A stretch of DNA of 64,000 bases from Halorubrum sp. GN11_10-6_MGM (GTDB lineage Archaea; Halobacteriota; Halobacteria; Halobacteriales; Haloferacaceae). The translations under genes were made by a program, and so were the position numbers. The notes under the pieces were generated by a model, which worked only from the letters and a program-made list of their open reading frames with translations, did not search any database and was not told where the DNA came from. This document shows, one piece after another, positions 35,723-50,476 of the stretch. Numbering within the stretch: position 1 is the first letter of the stretch; each line of letters starts with the position of its first letter. The stretch is taken from positions 1 to 64,000 of the forward strand of contig NZ_SGUC01000001.1 in the NCBI RefSeq assembly GCF_005435165.1, given 5' to 3'.

Positions 35723-36841
35723 ATGGGAACGCTCGAACTCGACGGCGTGACCAAGGTGTTCCCCGACGGCGACGGCGAGGTCGTCGCCGTCGACGACGTC
35801 AACATCGAGATGCGCGACGGCGAGTTCCTCGTCGTCGTCGGTCCCTCGGGCTGTGGCAAATCGACGACGCTCCGGATGGTCGCGGGGCTGGAGACGGTCA
35901 CCAGCGGCGAGATCCGGCTCGCGAGCAACGTCATCAACGACGTGAAACCCCAACACCGGGATATCGCGATGGTGTTCCAGTCGTACGCGCTGTACCCGCA
36001 CATGACGGTGAAGGGGAACATGGCGTTCGGCCTCGAAGAGTCGACGGACCTCTCCGACGAGGAGATCGAGACGCGCGTCACCGACGCCGCGGCGACGATG
36101 GGTATCGCCGAACTGCTGGACCGGAAACCGTCCGACCTCTCCGGCGGCCAGCAACAGCGGGTGGCGCTCGGGCGGGCGATCGTCCGCGACCCAGAGGTGT
36201 TCCTCATGGACGAGCCGCTCAGCAACCTCGACGCCAAGCTCCGGTCGGAGATGCGGACGGAGCTCCAGCGCCTCCAGAGCGAGCTCGACGTGACGACGAT
36301 GTACGTCACGCACGACCAGACCGAGGCGATGACGATGGGCGACCGCATCGCGATCCTCAACGCCGGCGAGCTCCAGCAGGTCGCGACGCCGCTGGAGTGT
36401 TACCACGAGCCGGCGAACCGGTTCGTCGCCGGGTTCATCGGCGACCCGTCGATGAACTTCTTCGACGTCGAACGAGACGGTGACACGCTCATCGGCGACA
36501 CCTTCGACTACCCGCTCTCCCAGTCGACGCTCGACGACATCGGCGACGTGACCGACCTCACCCTCGGGATTCGGCCCGAGGACATCACCGTGACCGAGGA
36601 CGCGAGCGGCGACCACACCTTCTCGACGGTCGTCGAGGTCGTCGAGCCGATGGGCGACGAGAACACCGTCTACCTGCGGTTCGAGGACGCCCCCGAGGGC
36701 GAGACGTTCATCGCCACCGTCGGCGGCCTCCAGCGGATCTCGGTCGGCGACGAGATCAGCATCGAGATCCCCGAGAAGGCGATCCACCTCTTCGACGGGA
36801 GCACGGGAGAAGCGGTCCACAACCGCGACATCGAGGAGTAG
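35723..36841 (+). CDS. Sugar ABC transporter ATP-binding protein (MsmK/UgpC type)
   Basis: 372 residues. Walker A is GPSGCGKST near 39-47, the signature is LSGGQQQR near 138-145, Walker B/D-loop is VFLMDEPLSNLDAKLR, and the switch His is in YVTHDQTEA. The C-terminal 130 residues form the OB/TOBE regulatory domain with LTLGIRPEDI. With the two permeases it makes an importer for a mono- or oligosaccharide; the sugar is not predictable. No sugar-processing enzyme is adjacent. Confidence 0.92.
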   Translation: MGTLELDGVTKVFPDGDGEVVAVDDVNIEMRDGEFLVVVGPSGCGKSTTLRMVAGLETVTSGEIRLASNVINDVKPQHRDIAMVFQSYALYPHMTVKGNMAFGLEESTDLSDEEIETRVTDAAATMGIAELLDRKPSDLSGGQQQRVALGRAIVRDPEVFLMDEPLSNLDAKLRSEMRTELQRLQSELDVTTMYVTHDQTEAMTMGDRIAILNAGELQQVATPLECYHEPANRFVAGFIGDPSMNFFDVERDGDTLIGDTFDYPLSQSTLDDIGDVTDLTLGIRPEDITVTEDASGDHTFSTVVEVVEPMGDENTVYLRFEDAPEGETFIATVGGLQRISVGDEISIEIPEKAIHLFDGSTGEAVHNRDIEE

Positions 36842-36892
36842 CGCGTCTGTATCGCGGCTCGGCCGGTCGACCGGCGCCGGCAGCTCCCGCGT

Positions 36893-37306
36893 TCACTCCC
36901 GGATTCGTTCTACCTCGCGCCGGATACCCTCACGGACCCTGTCGGCGACGTCGCCGTCCGGGTCGTCGACCGTCTCGGCGTCTTCGGTCTCCAAGAGTCG
37001 GTCCAGCTTTCGCTCGAACGTTCGTTCGTCGATGTCGCCGCGCGCGTAGCGCTCGCGGAGCGCGTCGAGCGCGGGGTCGCCGGTCGCGTTTTCAGTATCG
37101 GCGGAGTCGTCGTCCGGGACCGGCTTCGTCAGCGTGTGGAGGACCGGGAGGAGGATGACGAGGCCGAAGAACCACACGAGCGGGAGGGTCCACCAGAGGT
37201 TGGTGAGGAGGGGCGCGGCGACGCCGGCGCCGACGACGCAGAGCGCGAACACCCGCCGCCAGCGGTGGCGGAGGTTCCACGCGATCCGGCGGGCGAGTCC
37301 GGTCAT
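36893..37306 (-). CDS. SHOCT-domain membrane protein
   Basis: 137 residues. Two transmembrane helices (about 18-34 and 38-60) precede a SHOCT motif (79-106, ALDALRERYARGDIDERTFE), a short helical domain that often joins oligomers. It ends in a charged helix. Function is unknown. Confidence 0.75.
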   Translation of the reverse strand: MTGLARRIAWNLRHRWRRVFALCVVGAGVAAPLLTNLWWTLPLVWFFGLVILLPVLHTLTKPVPDDDSADTENATGDPALDALRERYARGDIDERTFERKLDRLLETEDAETVDDPDGDVADRVREGIRREVERIRE

Positions 37307-37348
37307 GGTCGAGGCGACGCCGGCGACGCGGAAAGCGGTTTCGTCGGG

Positions 37349-37837
37349 TCACTCCCCGTCGAAGCCCTCGATCACCAGTCGGTCGCCCGGCTCGACGCCG
37401 TGGCGCTCGCTCCACCCCCGCGGGACTTCGAGGACGTACCGCCCGGTGCCCTCGTAGCGCGTGAGCGGTCGCGACTCCGGTTCGGCCTCGTGGATCGTCG
37501 TGACCGTGCCGTTCGCGTCGGCGAAGACGATGTCGAGGGGGAACGCCATGTCGCGCATCACGTAGGCGCGCTCCGCGGACTCGCCGTGGACGAACAACAT
37601 TCCCTCGCCGCCGTCGAGCTCGTCGGTCGCGGAGAGCCCGACGTACTGTTTCACGAACCCGTCGGCGACCCGGGCCTCGACGGTCGCGAGCGACTCTCCA
37701 GTCTCGCCGTCGACGGCCTCGACCGTGGTCGTGTCGTAGCCGGTGATCAGGAGAGTTGGAGTCGTCGCGGCGACGGCGACGCCGGCGAGCACGATGAGCG
37801 CGAGCGCGGCCGCGACCCCGATGAGACGGCGGTTCAC
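37349..37837 (-). CDS. DUF192 family protein with N-terminal anchor
   Basis: 162 residues. A hydrophobic anchor (about 5-25) is followed by the DUF192 beta fold (about 45-158). Family marks are VGLSATDELDGGEGMLFVH, MRDMAFPLDIVFAD and YVLEVPRGWSERHGVEPGDR. It is likely on the outer face of the membrane. Function is unknown, despite a wide spread in prokaryotes. Confidence 0.82.
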   Translation of the reverse strand: MNRRLIGVAAALALIVLAGVAVAATTPTLLITGYDTTTVEAVDGETGESLATVEARVADGFVKQYVGLSATDELDGGEGMLFVHGESAERAYVMRDMAFPLDIVFADANGTVTTIHEAEPESRPLTRYEGTGRYVLEVPRGWSERHGVEPGDRLVIEGFDGE

Positions 37838-37897
37838 GGTCGTGGTTCGCGTCGCGGAAGGAAATCGTTTTCCGCTCTCGGGGGGTTGTTTCGGTGA

Positions 37898-37971
37898 GGG
37901 CTCGTGGTCTAGCTGGTTATGACGCGGCCTTTACAAGGCTGAGATCGGCGGTTCGAACCCGCCCGAGCCCA
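37898..37971 (+). tRNA. tRNA-Val (UAC)
   Basis: 74 bases. The acceptor GGGCTCG pairs with CGAGCCC. The D-loop holds AGCTGGTT, and the anticodon stem CGGCC/GGCTG encloses TTTACAA (anticodon TAC). The T-arm is GGCGG-TTCGAAC-CCGCC. The discriminator is A; CCA is not encoded and no intron is present. Confidence 0.93.
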
Positions 37972-38002
37972 CTTCCTGCGGCGATCGATCCCGCGAGCGG
38001 GG

Positions 38003-38818
38003 CTATAAATCGTCAGCGTCGAACTTCAGCAGCCCGGCGAGCGGCGGCGCGAGCGTCCAGAAGACCAACATCGCGGCCGCCGAGAGCTGCTGGTTCGCCG
38101 TGTCGCCGCTGAACAGCTGCTCGCCGAGGAACGCGTTCGACAGCGCCTCGACCGCGGTCGTCGGGTTCGACACCCGGAGGAAGACGCGGAGTTGAGTCGC
38201 CGACACCGGGAGAGCGTCGACGAGGGGACCGGCCGCGCCGACGAGCCTCCCGGTGACGGCGCCCCACAACAGGACGAAGAGGACGTAGATCGCGACGCCG
38301 CCGATCAGCGCCCGGCGCTGCGTGGACGACGCGGCCGAACAGCCCACCGCGATCGCGACGAACACGACGCCGAGCGCGGCCGCGAACACGGTGTACCCGA
38401 GGAACGCGCCGGCGTTGAACGCGACCGGCGCGGCGATCAGGACGAGGCCGGGCAGCAGGAAGCCGGCGAACACCGCGAGCGCGAGCGCCGCGCCGCGGCC
38501 GACGACCTTCCCGAACACCACGTCGGCCCGCGAGTGCGGGAGCGAGAGGAGGAGCTTCAGCGAGCCGGACTCGCGCTCGCCGCTGACAGCGTTGTAGCCG
38601 ACGACGACGCCGACGAGCGGGACGAGCGTCGTCACGAGGAAGGGGCCGATGAACACGCTCAACAGCACCTCCGTGGCGAACTGCTCGTTCCCGCCTGTGG
38701 GCCGCACCGCGAAGGCGAACGCCGCGACGAGCAGCGAGAACAGCGCCACCAAGGCGATCATGCCGCGCGAGCGCACCGTCTCCTGGAAGTCCTTCCGGGC
38801 GATGGCGGGGAGGCTCAT
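38003..38818 (-). CDS. ABC-2 type transporter permease
   Basis: 271 residues with six transmembrane helices. MSLPAIARKDFQETVRSRGM opens it as in NosY-like permeases, and VSGERESGSLKLLLSLPHSR near 78-97 is the cytoplasmic coupling segment. It pairs with the ATPase immediately upstream, whose stop overlaps its start (ATGA). The exported substrate is unknown. Confidence 0.85.
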   Translation of the reverse strand: MSLPAIARKDFQETVRSRGMIALVALFSLLVAAFAFAVRPTGGNEQFATEVLLSVFIGPFLVTTLVPLVGVVVGYNAVSGERESGSLKLLLSLPHSRADVVFGKVVGRGAALALAVFAGFLLPGLVLIAAPVAFNAGAFLGYTVFAAALGVVFVAIAVGCSAASSTQRRALIGGVAIYVLFVLLWGAVTGRLVGAAGPLVDALPVSATQLRVFLRVSNPTTAVEALSNAFLGEQLFSGDTANQQLSAAAMLVFWTLAPPLAGLLKFDADDL

Positions 38819-39879
38819 CGGTCCACCTCGTCGACTGCCGATTCGTCGTCGGTCGTCGGCTCGTCGTCGGTCGTCGGCTCGTCGTCGACCGGCGGACCGG
38901 CGTCGGTCGGATCAGCGTTGGTCTGTGCTGCGTCGGTCGCGTCGGAATCGGCCGGTGTCACGTCCGCACTCGCCGCGTCGCCCTCCGTGTACGCCAGGAA
39001 GAGGTCCTCCAGCGACGCCTCGCGAGTGTGGAAGTCGGCGACGGCGACCCCGGCCTCCTCCAGCGACGCGATGACGTCGGTCTTCGCGTCGCTCGCGCAG
39101 TTCACCACCAGTTCGTCGCCGTCGCGGGTGACGCCGGAGACGCCGTCGAGCGCGCGGACCGCCGCGACCGCGTCGTCGTCGGCGCCCGCGGCCGCGACCT
39201 CCAGGGTCTCCTCGCCGCCGACCGCCCGGCGGAGGCCCTCGACGGAGTCCTCGGCGACGAGCTCGCCGTCACGGAGGATACCGACCCGGTCGCAGACCGC
39301 GCCGACCTGTTCGAGGACGTGCGAGGAGAAGAAGACGGTGGCGCCGCGCTCGGCCTCCGCGCGGACGATCTCGCGCATCTCCTTCGCGCCGGCCGGGTCG
39401 AGCCCGGAGGATGGCTCGTCGAGGATCAGCAGGTCGGGGTCGCCGACGAGCGCCATCGCCAGCGCGAGCCGTTGACGCATCCCCTTCGAGTAGTCGCCGG
39501 CGGGGCGGTCCGCGTCGCCCGCGAGGCCGACCCGGTCGAGGAGCGCGTCGGGGTCGGCGGCGGCGTCCTTCGACTCGACCGCGAACTCGACGTGTTTCCG
39601 CCCGGAGAGCCGGTCGTACACGGAAAAACCGTCGGGGAGCACCCCCGTCCGACGCCGGATCTCGAATCCTTCGGTCGCGACCTCGGCGCCGAGGACGCGG
39701 ACCGTCCCCGCGGTCGGCCGGACGAGGTCTAAGAGCATGTCGATCGTCGTCGACTTGCCCGCGCCGTTCGGCCCGAGGAACCCGTACACCTCTCCGTCTT
39801 CGACGGTGAGATCGAGGTCGCGAACGGCCGTGACGTCGTCGAACGACTTCGTCACGCCGCGCAGTTCGATCGCGGTCAT
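38815..39879 (-). CDS. ABC transporter ATP-binding protein (ABC-2 exporter)
   Basis: 354 residues. Walker A is GPNGAGKST, the signature region is DYSKGMRQRLALA, and Walker B is LLILDEPSSGLDP. After the ATPase domain (1-220) and a C-terminal regulatory domain comes an acidic tail of about 50 residues with the repeated unit DDEPTT. The start at 39879 is set by the conserved MTAIELRGVTKSFDD. It forms an exporter with the permease. Confidence 0.88.
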   Translation of the reverse strand: MTAIELRGVTKSFDDVTAVRDLDLTVEDGEVYGFLGPNGAGKSTTIDMLLDLVRPTAGTVRVLGAEVATEGFEIRRRTGVLPDGFSVYDRLSGRKHVEFAVESKDAAADPDALLDRVGLAGDADRPAGDYSKGMRQRLALAMALVGDPDLLILDEPSSGLDPAGAKEMREIVRAEAERGATVFFSSHVLEQVGAVCDRVGILRDGELVAEDSVEGLRRAVGGEETLEVAAAGADDDAVAAVRALDGVSGVTRDGDELVVNCASDAKTDVIASLEEAGVAVADFHTREASLEDLFLAYTEGDAASADVTPADSDATDAAQTNADPTDAGPPVDDEPTTDDEPTTDDESAVDEVDR

Positions 39880-40062
39880 ACCCTTCGGTTCCGGCGTGAG
39901 TTGATAAAGGATTGCGGGTCGAGGCGCGGGCGTCGCTCCGCTCGGCGAGTATGTCAGCACAGATACCTGTTTGTCGCCGTCAGAAGTGTTTGATTAAATT
40001 TGCTATCGATCAATCTCTATTTCTCTGACTGCTTTTTCTCCGGTCAAAACGATCCGGAATTC

Positions 40063-40118
40063 AGACAAAAATGTCTTGTTTTGGAGATATATTAGGACAT
40101 ATCGACAGATAATATCTC
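40063..40118. promoter_or_regulatory. AT-rich control region before gntP with two inverted repeats
   Basis: AGACA-AAAA-TGTCT (40063-40076) is followed by GAGATAT (40084-40090) and its complement ATATCTC (40112-40118), 21 bases apart. The region from 39960 to 40132 is much richer in A+T than its surroundings. TATA-like GATAATATC (about 40108) and ATAAAAATT (about 40121) lie before the two possible gntP starts. The repeats are candidate regulator sites. Confidence 0.45.
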
Positions 40119-40132
40119 AAATAAAAATTTGA

Positions 40133-41575
40133 ATGGTAATCTCAAACACTCTCAACAGCATGCCTCCGATACCACTTCAAGCAGCTGTCGAGTTTTCGCA
40201 TAGTCCGCTGCTAACATTCGTAATTGGCCTGATAATTGTGGTGGCCCTACTGGTGTGGCTGGACCTCCCGGCGTTCATCGGGCTGATCATCTCGGCGTTC
40301 TTGGTCGGTGTGGTGAACACGATCTTCGTCGCGGACTTCACCGCGGCCGACGCCGGAAGCCAGGTCGCGACGGCGTTCGGGAACGGAATGGCGGGGATCG
40401 GTATCCCGATCCTGATGGCGGCGGTCATCGGGAAGGGGATGCTTGAAAGCGGCGCGGCCCAACGGGTCGTCCGCGGGTTCCAGGGCGCGCTCGGTGAGCG
40501 TAACTCAGACATCGCGCTGCTCGGGAGCAGTTCGGTGCTGGCGGTTCCGGTGTTCTTCGACAGCGTGTTCTACCTGATGGCGCCGCTCGCGCGCTCCATG
40601 CGGGCGCGCGTCGGCCGCGACTACACGCTGTTCATCGTCGTCGTCGGTGCGGGGGCGGCGACGACGCACGTGTTCGTCCCGCCCACACCCGGCCCGCTCG
40701 CAGTCGCCGACCAGATCGGGAGCAACCTGTTCACGACGATCGTGATCGGGCTGGCTGTCGCCGTTCCGGCTGCGATCGTCTCCGGACTCGTCTACGGGCG
40801 TTGGATCAACAGCCGCCTCGACATTCCGCTGCGTGACACGATGGCGACCTCGACGGAGGAACTCCAGGAGGTCGCGGACCGACCGACCAGCGATCTCCCG
40901 GGCATGTTGGAGTCGCTGGCGCCGATCCTGCTGGCCGTTCTGCTCATCGCGTCGTCGACGTTCGTCAACACCTTCCAGGATCTGTTTCCGGTACTGGCCT
41001 CACTCCAGCCGCTCACCGACTTCATCGGCAACAAGAACGTCGCGCTGACGGTCGCCGCACTCGCGGCGGCGTACACGTTCTACCGCTACGACGAGATGAC
41101 CCGGAGCGAGTGGAGCGACGAGCTCACCGAGGCGCTGAAAAGCGGCGGGAACATCGCCGCGATCACGGCGGCCGGCGGGGCCTTCGGTGCGCTGCTCGCC
41201 GCCTCCGGCATCGGCGATTACCTTGCCAGTGCGCTTCAGGAGGTCGGCATCGGGCTGCTCGTCACGGCCTGGCTCATCGCCGCGATCGTCCGCATCGCAC
41301 AGGGGTCGGCCACGGCCGCGATGCTGACGGCCGCGGGGATCATGGCGCCGCTCACCGGACAGCTGACCGTCCATCCGGCCTATCTAGTGATGGTCATCGG
41401 CGCCGGGGGGAACATCTTCTCGTGGTTCAACGACTCCGGCTTCTGGCTCGTCAGCGAGATCGGGGGGCTCACGAAGCGGGAGACGCTTCAGACCTGGACC
41501 GCCCTCACGACGATCATCTCGGTGACTGGGCTCGTCACGGTGCTGATCCTGTCGACGGTCCTCCCGCTCGTCTGA
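40133..41575 (+). CDS. GntP family permease
   Basis: 480 residues with about 12-14 transmembrane segments. Family marks are ATAFGNGMAGIGIPILMAAVIGKGMLESGAA near 73-103, VPVFFDSVFYLMAPLARSMR and HVFVPPTPGPLAVADQIG. GntP proteins import gluconate or related hydroxy acids with protons. ATG 40160 (MPPIPLQ) is an equally good start, nine codons in. The AT-rich upstream region suggests regulated expression or transfer. The substrate is unknown, as no sugar-acid enzymes are adjacent. Confidence 0.88.
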   Translation: MVISNTLNSMPPIPLQAAVEFSHSPLLTFVIGLIIVVALLVWLDLPAFIGLIISAFLVGVVNTIFVADFTAADAGSQVATAFGNGMAGIGIPILMAAVIGKGMLESGAAQRVVRGFQGALGERNSDIALLGSSSVLAVPVFFDSVFYLMAPLARSMRARVGRDYTLFIVVVGAGAATTHVFVPPTPGPLAVADQIGSNLFTTIVIGLAVAVPAAIVSGLVYGRWINSRLDIPLRDTMATSTEELQEVADRPTSDLPGMLESLAPILLAVLLIASSTFVNTFQDLFPVLASLQPLTDFIGNKNVALTVAALAAAYTFYRYDEMTRSEWSDELTEALKSGGNIAAITAAGGAFGALLAASGIGDYLASALQEVGIGLLVTAWLIAAIVRIAQGSATAAMLTAAGIMAPLTGQLTVHPAYLVMVIGAGGNIFSWFNDSGFWLVSEIGGLTKRETLQTWTALTTIISVTGLVTVLILSTVLPLV

Positions 41576-41588
41576 AGCGAGCGGTCTC

Positions 41589-41595
41589 TTTTTTT
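41589..41595 (+). terminator. T-run terminator after gntP
   Basis: TTTTTTT begins 13 bases after the gntP stop, in the gap before the convergent ligA end. It is a typical archaeal intrinsic terminator. Confidence 0.5.
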
Positions 41596-41647
41596 ATCGA
41601 CGACGACAGCACGGGCCGGTTGTCGACGACGACAACCCGGACCGATC

Positions 41648-46941
<5,294 letters not shown>

Positions 46942-46964
46942 GCGCCGCGCGGCGATCGAGCGGG

Positions 46965-46969
46965 TTTTT
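46965..46969 (+). terminator. T-run after the large DUF1508 gene
   Basis: TTTTT follows a GC-rich stretch 24 bases after the stop, before the convergent glutaredoxin gene. Confidence 0.35.
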
Positions 46970-46974
46970 CGGGG

Positions 46975-47262
46975 TCAGGCCGCCGCCAGCAGCTTCAGCC
47001 GGAGGTCGCGCTCGTCGACCTCGTACTTGAACGCCGGGTGGCCGTCGACGAGCACGTACGGGACGCGCTCGCCGTACTCGTCTGCCAGCTCGGGATCGGT
47101 GTCGACGTCGACCTCGTCGATGTCGACCGTCACGCCGTCGAGGTCGGCGGCGACCGACTCGATCGTCTCGCGGGCGACGACACAGAGCGAGCAGTCCTCG
47201 CGGGTGTAGAGGGTCACCGGCACCGTCGTCGGGTCGGCGTCCGCGGCGTCGTCCGCGCTCAC
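46975..47262 (-). CDS. Glutaredoxin-like thioredoxin-fold protein
   Basis: 95 residues, GTG start. The active site is CSLC in YTREDCSLCVVARE, and the cis-proline region is ERVPYVLVDG. It would reduce disulfides or mixed thiols. The GTG overlaps the stop of the upstream gene (GTGA), so it ends a three-gene coupled unit guaAb-unknown-glutaredoxin. Confidence 0.82.
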   Translation of the reverse strand: MSADDAADADPTTVPVTLYTREDCSLCVVARETIESVAADLDGVTVDIDEVDVDTDPELADEYGERVPYVLVDGHPAFKYEVDERDLRLKLLAAA

Positions 47263-47609
47263 GAGTCGCTGTCGCCGTCGGCCAGCAGCTCCTCGGCGAC
47301 CGTCGCGGCGTCCAGCAGCTCGGGGTCGACCGCGAGGTCGGCGACGGTGGCGACGAACTCCGGCAGCGACCGGCTCGCGTACGTCACGACCCGCACGCCC
47401 GGGTTCAGCTCCTTGGCGACCGGGATGCCGGTCGCCTCCTCGACGTCGGTGAGGGCGAAGTAGGCGGCGTCGGCGATACCGGCGTCCTCCAGTTTCTCCG
47501 CCGTGACGAGCCCCTCGATCCGGCGGATCTCGACGCCGAGCGCGGCGAGTTCCTCGCCGAGGCCGTGCTCGTCGGGGCCGGCGACGACGGCCGTTAGCTG
47601 GTCCGCCAT
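47259..47609 (-). CDS. Conserved haloarchaeal protein downstream of guaAb (DUF7126-like)
   Basis: 116 residues. The sequence alternates strands and helices like a small Rossmann or TrkA-N-like domain: AVVAGPDEHGLGEELAALGV, EGLVTAEKLEDAGI and VVTYASRSLPEFVATVADL. No binding motif is certain. It is joined by ATGA to the guaAb stop and by GTGA to the glutaredoxin start. The family number is from memory. A regulatory role for GMP synthase is only a guess. Confidence 0.7.
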   Translation of the reverse strand: MADQLTAVVAGPDEHGLGEELAALGVEIRRIEGLVTAEKLEDAGIADAAYFALTDVEEATGIPVAKELNPGVRVVTYASRSLPEFVATVADLAVDPELLDAATVAEELLADGDSDS

Positions 47610-48526
47610 CACTCGTACTCGATCGTCGCGGGCGGCTTGTGGGTCACGTCGTAGACGACCCGCGCCACGTTCTCGTTCTCGCCGGTGATCCGGCTCTGGA
47701 TCCGCTGGAGCGTGCTCCAGTCGAGCTCCTGCGCGCGGGCGGTCATCCCGTCGCGGCTCTCGACGGAGCGCACGGCGACGACCCAGCCGTGAACGCGGTT
47801 GTCGCCCTTGACGCCGGTCGCCTTGCCGAGGACCGCCGCGAACGCCTGCCACGGGTCGTACTCCTCCAGTTCCTCCTCGACGACGTGGGTCGCCTCGCGG
47901 GCGACCGCGGCCTTCTCGGGCGTCACCTCGCCGACGATCCGGACGGCGAGCCCGGGCCCGGGGAACGGCATCCGCTCGGAGATTATCTCTTCGAGGCCGA
48001 GCGCGCGGGCCACCTCGCGCACCTCGTCCTTGTAGAGGTCGCGGACGGGCTCGACGATCCCCTCGAAGTCGACGACCTCGGGGAGTCCGCCGACGTTGTG
48101 GTGCGACTTGATGTTCCCCTCAGACTCGATGCGGTCGGGGTAGATCGTCCCCTGAACGAGGTAGTCGGCGTCGACGTCGCGCGCGACCGCCTCGAACTCG
48201 TCGATGAACCCCTCGCCGATGACGTGGCGCTTCTCCTCGGGGTCGGTGACGCCCGCGAGCCGGTCGAAGAACCGGTCTTGGGCCTCGATCACGCGCAGCG
48301 ACTCCATGAAGGAGAAGGTGTCGCGGATCTCTTCGGTCTCGCCTTTCCGCATCAGCCCCGTGTCGACGTAGACGGGGGTGAGCTGGTCGCCGACCGCCTC
48401 GTACGCGAGCGTCGCCGCGACCGACGAGTCGACCCCGCCGGAGAGCGCGATGACGGCGTTCGCGTCGCCGATCGCCTCGCTGATCTCGGCGGTCGCCTCC
48501 TCGATGAACTCCTCGGTGTCGACCAT
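47609..48526 (-). CDS. guaAb: GMP synthase subunit B (ATP-pyrophosphatase)
   Basis: 305 residues. This is the synthetase part of archaeal two-subunit GMP synthase: it activates XMP with ATP and aminates it with ammonia from the GuaAa glutaminase, which is not in the window. The PP-loop is [13 protein letters not shown] near 28-40, and the C-terminal dimerisation domain ends [13 protein letters not shown]. It follows pyrG immediately, so two amidotransferases of nucleotide synthesis share one operon. Confidence 0.94.
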   Translation of the reverse strand: MVDTEEFIEEATAEISEAIGDANAVIALSGGVDSSVAATLAYEAVGDQLTPVYVDTGLMRKGETEEIRDTFSFMESLRVIEAQDRFFDRLAGVTDPEEKRHVIGEGFIDEFEAVARDVDADYLVQGTIYPDRIESEGNIKSHHNVGGLPEVVDFEGIVEPVRDLYKDEVREVARALGLEEIISERMPFPGPGLAVRIVGEVTPEKAAVAREATHVVEEELEEYDPWQAFAAVLGKATGVKGDNRVHGWVVAVRSVESRDGMTARAQELDWSTLQRIQSRITGENENVARVVYDVTHKPPATIEYE

Positions 48527-50182
48527 CTATAGCCTCACGTCCGCGTTCCGCTCGGTTGTGTCCGTCGATCCCAGCGCCGCCTCGACGAGCGAGACGAACG
48601 GCGGGCTCGCGCGGTCCGGTCGCGACCGGAACTCGGGGTGCGCCTGCGTCCCGAAGAAGAACGGGTGGTCCGGGCGTTCGAGGATCTCCATCCGGTTGTC
48701 CGCGCGCCCGGAGAAGACGAGGCCGTCGGCCTCCAAGGCGTCGATGTACTCGGGGTTCACCTCGTAGCGGTGGCGGTGGCGCTCGGTACAGGAGTCCGCG
48801 CCGTACACCTCGGCCGCGAGCGTGTCCGGCTCGATGTCGGTCTCGTGGGCGCCGAGCCGCATCGTGCCGCCCATATCCTCCGTCTCGTACTGCTCGGGGA
48901 GGAGGTCGATGACGGGGTGGGGCGTGTCGGCGTCGATCTCCGCGGAGTGGGCGCCGTCGAGGCCGAGGACGTTGCGCGCGTGTTCGACGACCGCCATCTG
49001 GAAGCCCAGACAGAGCCCGAGGAAGGGCACGTCGTTCTCGCGGGCGTAGCGGATCGCCTCGATCTTCCCGTCCGTGCCGCGGGAGCCGAAGCCGCCGGGG
49101 ACGACGACGGCGTCCGCATCGGCGAGGCGCTGTTCGTGTTCCTCGCGGGTCTCGTCGGCGTCGACCCACAGCACGTTCACCTCGGTGCCGGTCTGGATGC
49201 CGGCGTGTTTCAGCGCCTCGTGGATCGACATGTAGGCGTCTTCGAGCGCGTACTTGCCGACCAGGGCCACGTCGATCTCCTGATCGCGATCCCGGGTGAC
49301 CAGCTCGCGCCACTCGGTCGACCGCTCGGCCTTCGGGAGCGCCTCGTCGGCGAGGCCGAGCCGCTCCATCACGTACTCGTCTAACCCCTCGTCTTCGACC
49401 ATCAGCGGGACGTGATAGATGTCCTCGACGTCGGGGTTCGAGAAGACGGCGTCCGTGGGCACGTCGCAGAACAAGGCGATCTTCTCTTTCGTCTCCGGGT
49501 CGAGCCGGTCCTCGGAGCGCCCGACGAGGATGTCCGGCTGGAGCCCGATCGAGCGCAGCTCCTTCACGGAGTGTTGGGTCGGCTTCGTCTTCTGCTCGCC
49601 GTTCTTCGAGTAGGGGACCAGGGTGACGTGGGTGAAGAGGATGTCCTCGTCGTCCTCCTCGTGGGCGAACTGCCTGAGCGCTTCGAGGAACGGCATCGAC
49701 TCGATGTCGCCGACGGTCCCGCCGATCTCGATCAGACAGACGTCGGAGCCCTCGGCCGCCTCCCGGATGCGGCGCTTGATGTCGTCGGTGACGTGCGGGA
49801 TGATCTGGACGGTCTTGCCGAGGTAGTCGCCGGCACGCTCGCGCTCGATGACGTGTTCGTACGTCTTCCCCGTCGTGACGTTGTGGTCGAACGTCATGTC
49901 GGTGCCGAGGAAGCGCTCGTAGTTGCCGAGATCGAGGTCGACCTCCCCGCCGTCCTTCAGCACGTACACCTCGCCGTGCTCGTACGGGTTCATCGTCCCG
50001 GCGTCGACGTTGAGGTAGGGGTCGACCTTGACGGCGGTGACGTCGAAGCCCGCGTTGGCGAGAAGGCGCCCGGTGCTGGCGGCGGTGATGCCCTTGCCCA
50101 GTCCGGACATCACCCCGCCCGTGACGAACACGAACTTCCGACCCAGCGAGGGGTCGTACCCCGTGTCGGGATCTGCTGGCAT
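48527..50182 (-). CDS. pyrG: CTP synthase
   Basis: 551 residues. The N-terminal synthetase has [20 protein letters not shown] at the start and [20 protein letters not shown]. The class I glutaminase has [16 protein letters not shown] with the nucleophile Cys, and the His-Glu pair in [15 protein letters not shown]. It makes CTP from UTP, ATP and glutamine. Length and motifs are complete. The stop abuts the guaAb start. Confidence 0.96.
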   Translation of the reverse strand: MPADPDTGYDPSLGRKFVFVTGGVMSGLGKGITAASTGRLLANAGFDVTAVKVDPYLNVDAGTMNPYEHGEVYVLKDGGEVDLDLGNYERFLGTDMTFDHNVTTGKTYEHVIERERAGDYLGKTVQIIPHVTDDIKRRIREAAEGSDVCLIEIGGTVGDIESMPFLEALRQFAHEEDDEDILFTHVTLVPYSKNGEQKTKPTQHSVKELRSIGLQPDILVGRSEDRLDPETKEKIALFCDVPTDAVFSNPDVEDIYHVPLMVEDEGLDEYVMERLGLADEALPKAERSTEWRELVTRDRDQEIDVALVGKYALEDAYMSIHEALKHAGIQTGTEVNVLWVDADETREEHEQRLADADAVVVPGGFGSRGTDGKIEAIRYARENDVPFLGLCLGFQMAVVEHARNVLGLDGAHSAEIDADTPHPVIDLLPEQYETEDMGGTMRLGAHETDIEPDTLAAEVYGADSCTERHRHRYEVNPEYIDALEADGLVFSGRADNRMEILERPDHPFFFGTQAHPEFRSRPDRASPPFVSLVEAALGSTDTTERNADVRL

Positions 50183-50362
50183 ATCGACCGTCCGGCAGGC
50201 CGGGTCAAAACCGTTTCGGACCCTCCGTTTCGGGTGGACGTTCGTGAATATCCGCGTCGCGACCGGCGGCGCGGTCGCTTGCGGAAGCGTGGCGTGAGGA
50301 ATTTTGCGAGGGAAGAGCGCTCCGAGAGCGTCTTCCGCATCACGGGGGGTGAACCCCGGCGA

Positions 50363-50446
50363 TGCGAGGGGAGGGATTTGAACCCACGGACCTCTACAGG
50401 AGCGGAGCTTGAATCCGCCGCCGTTTCCGGGCTTGGCTACCCTCGC
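50363..50446 (-). tRNA. tRNA-Leu (CAA)
   Basis: 84 bases on the minus strand. The acceptor GCGAGGG pairs with CCCTCGC, discriminator A. The anticodon stem GCGGA/TCCGC encloses TTCAAGC (anticodon CAA). A long variable arm (class II) and the T-loop TTCAAAT follow. No CCA is encoded, and no intron is seen. Confidence 0.92.
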
Positions 50447-50476
50447 ACGCGGTCCGTCGTTGGGAGGCGTCGCCCT

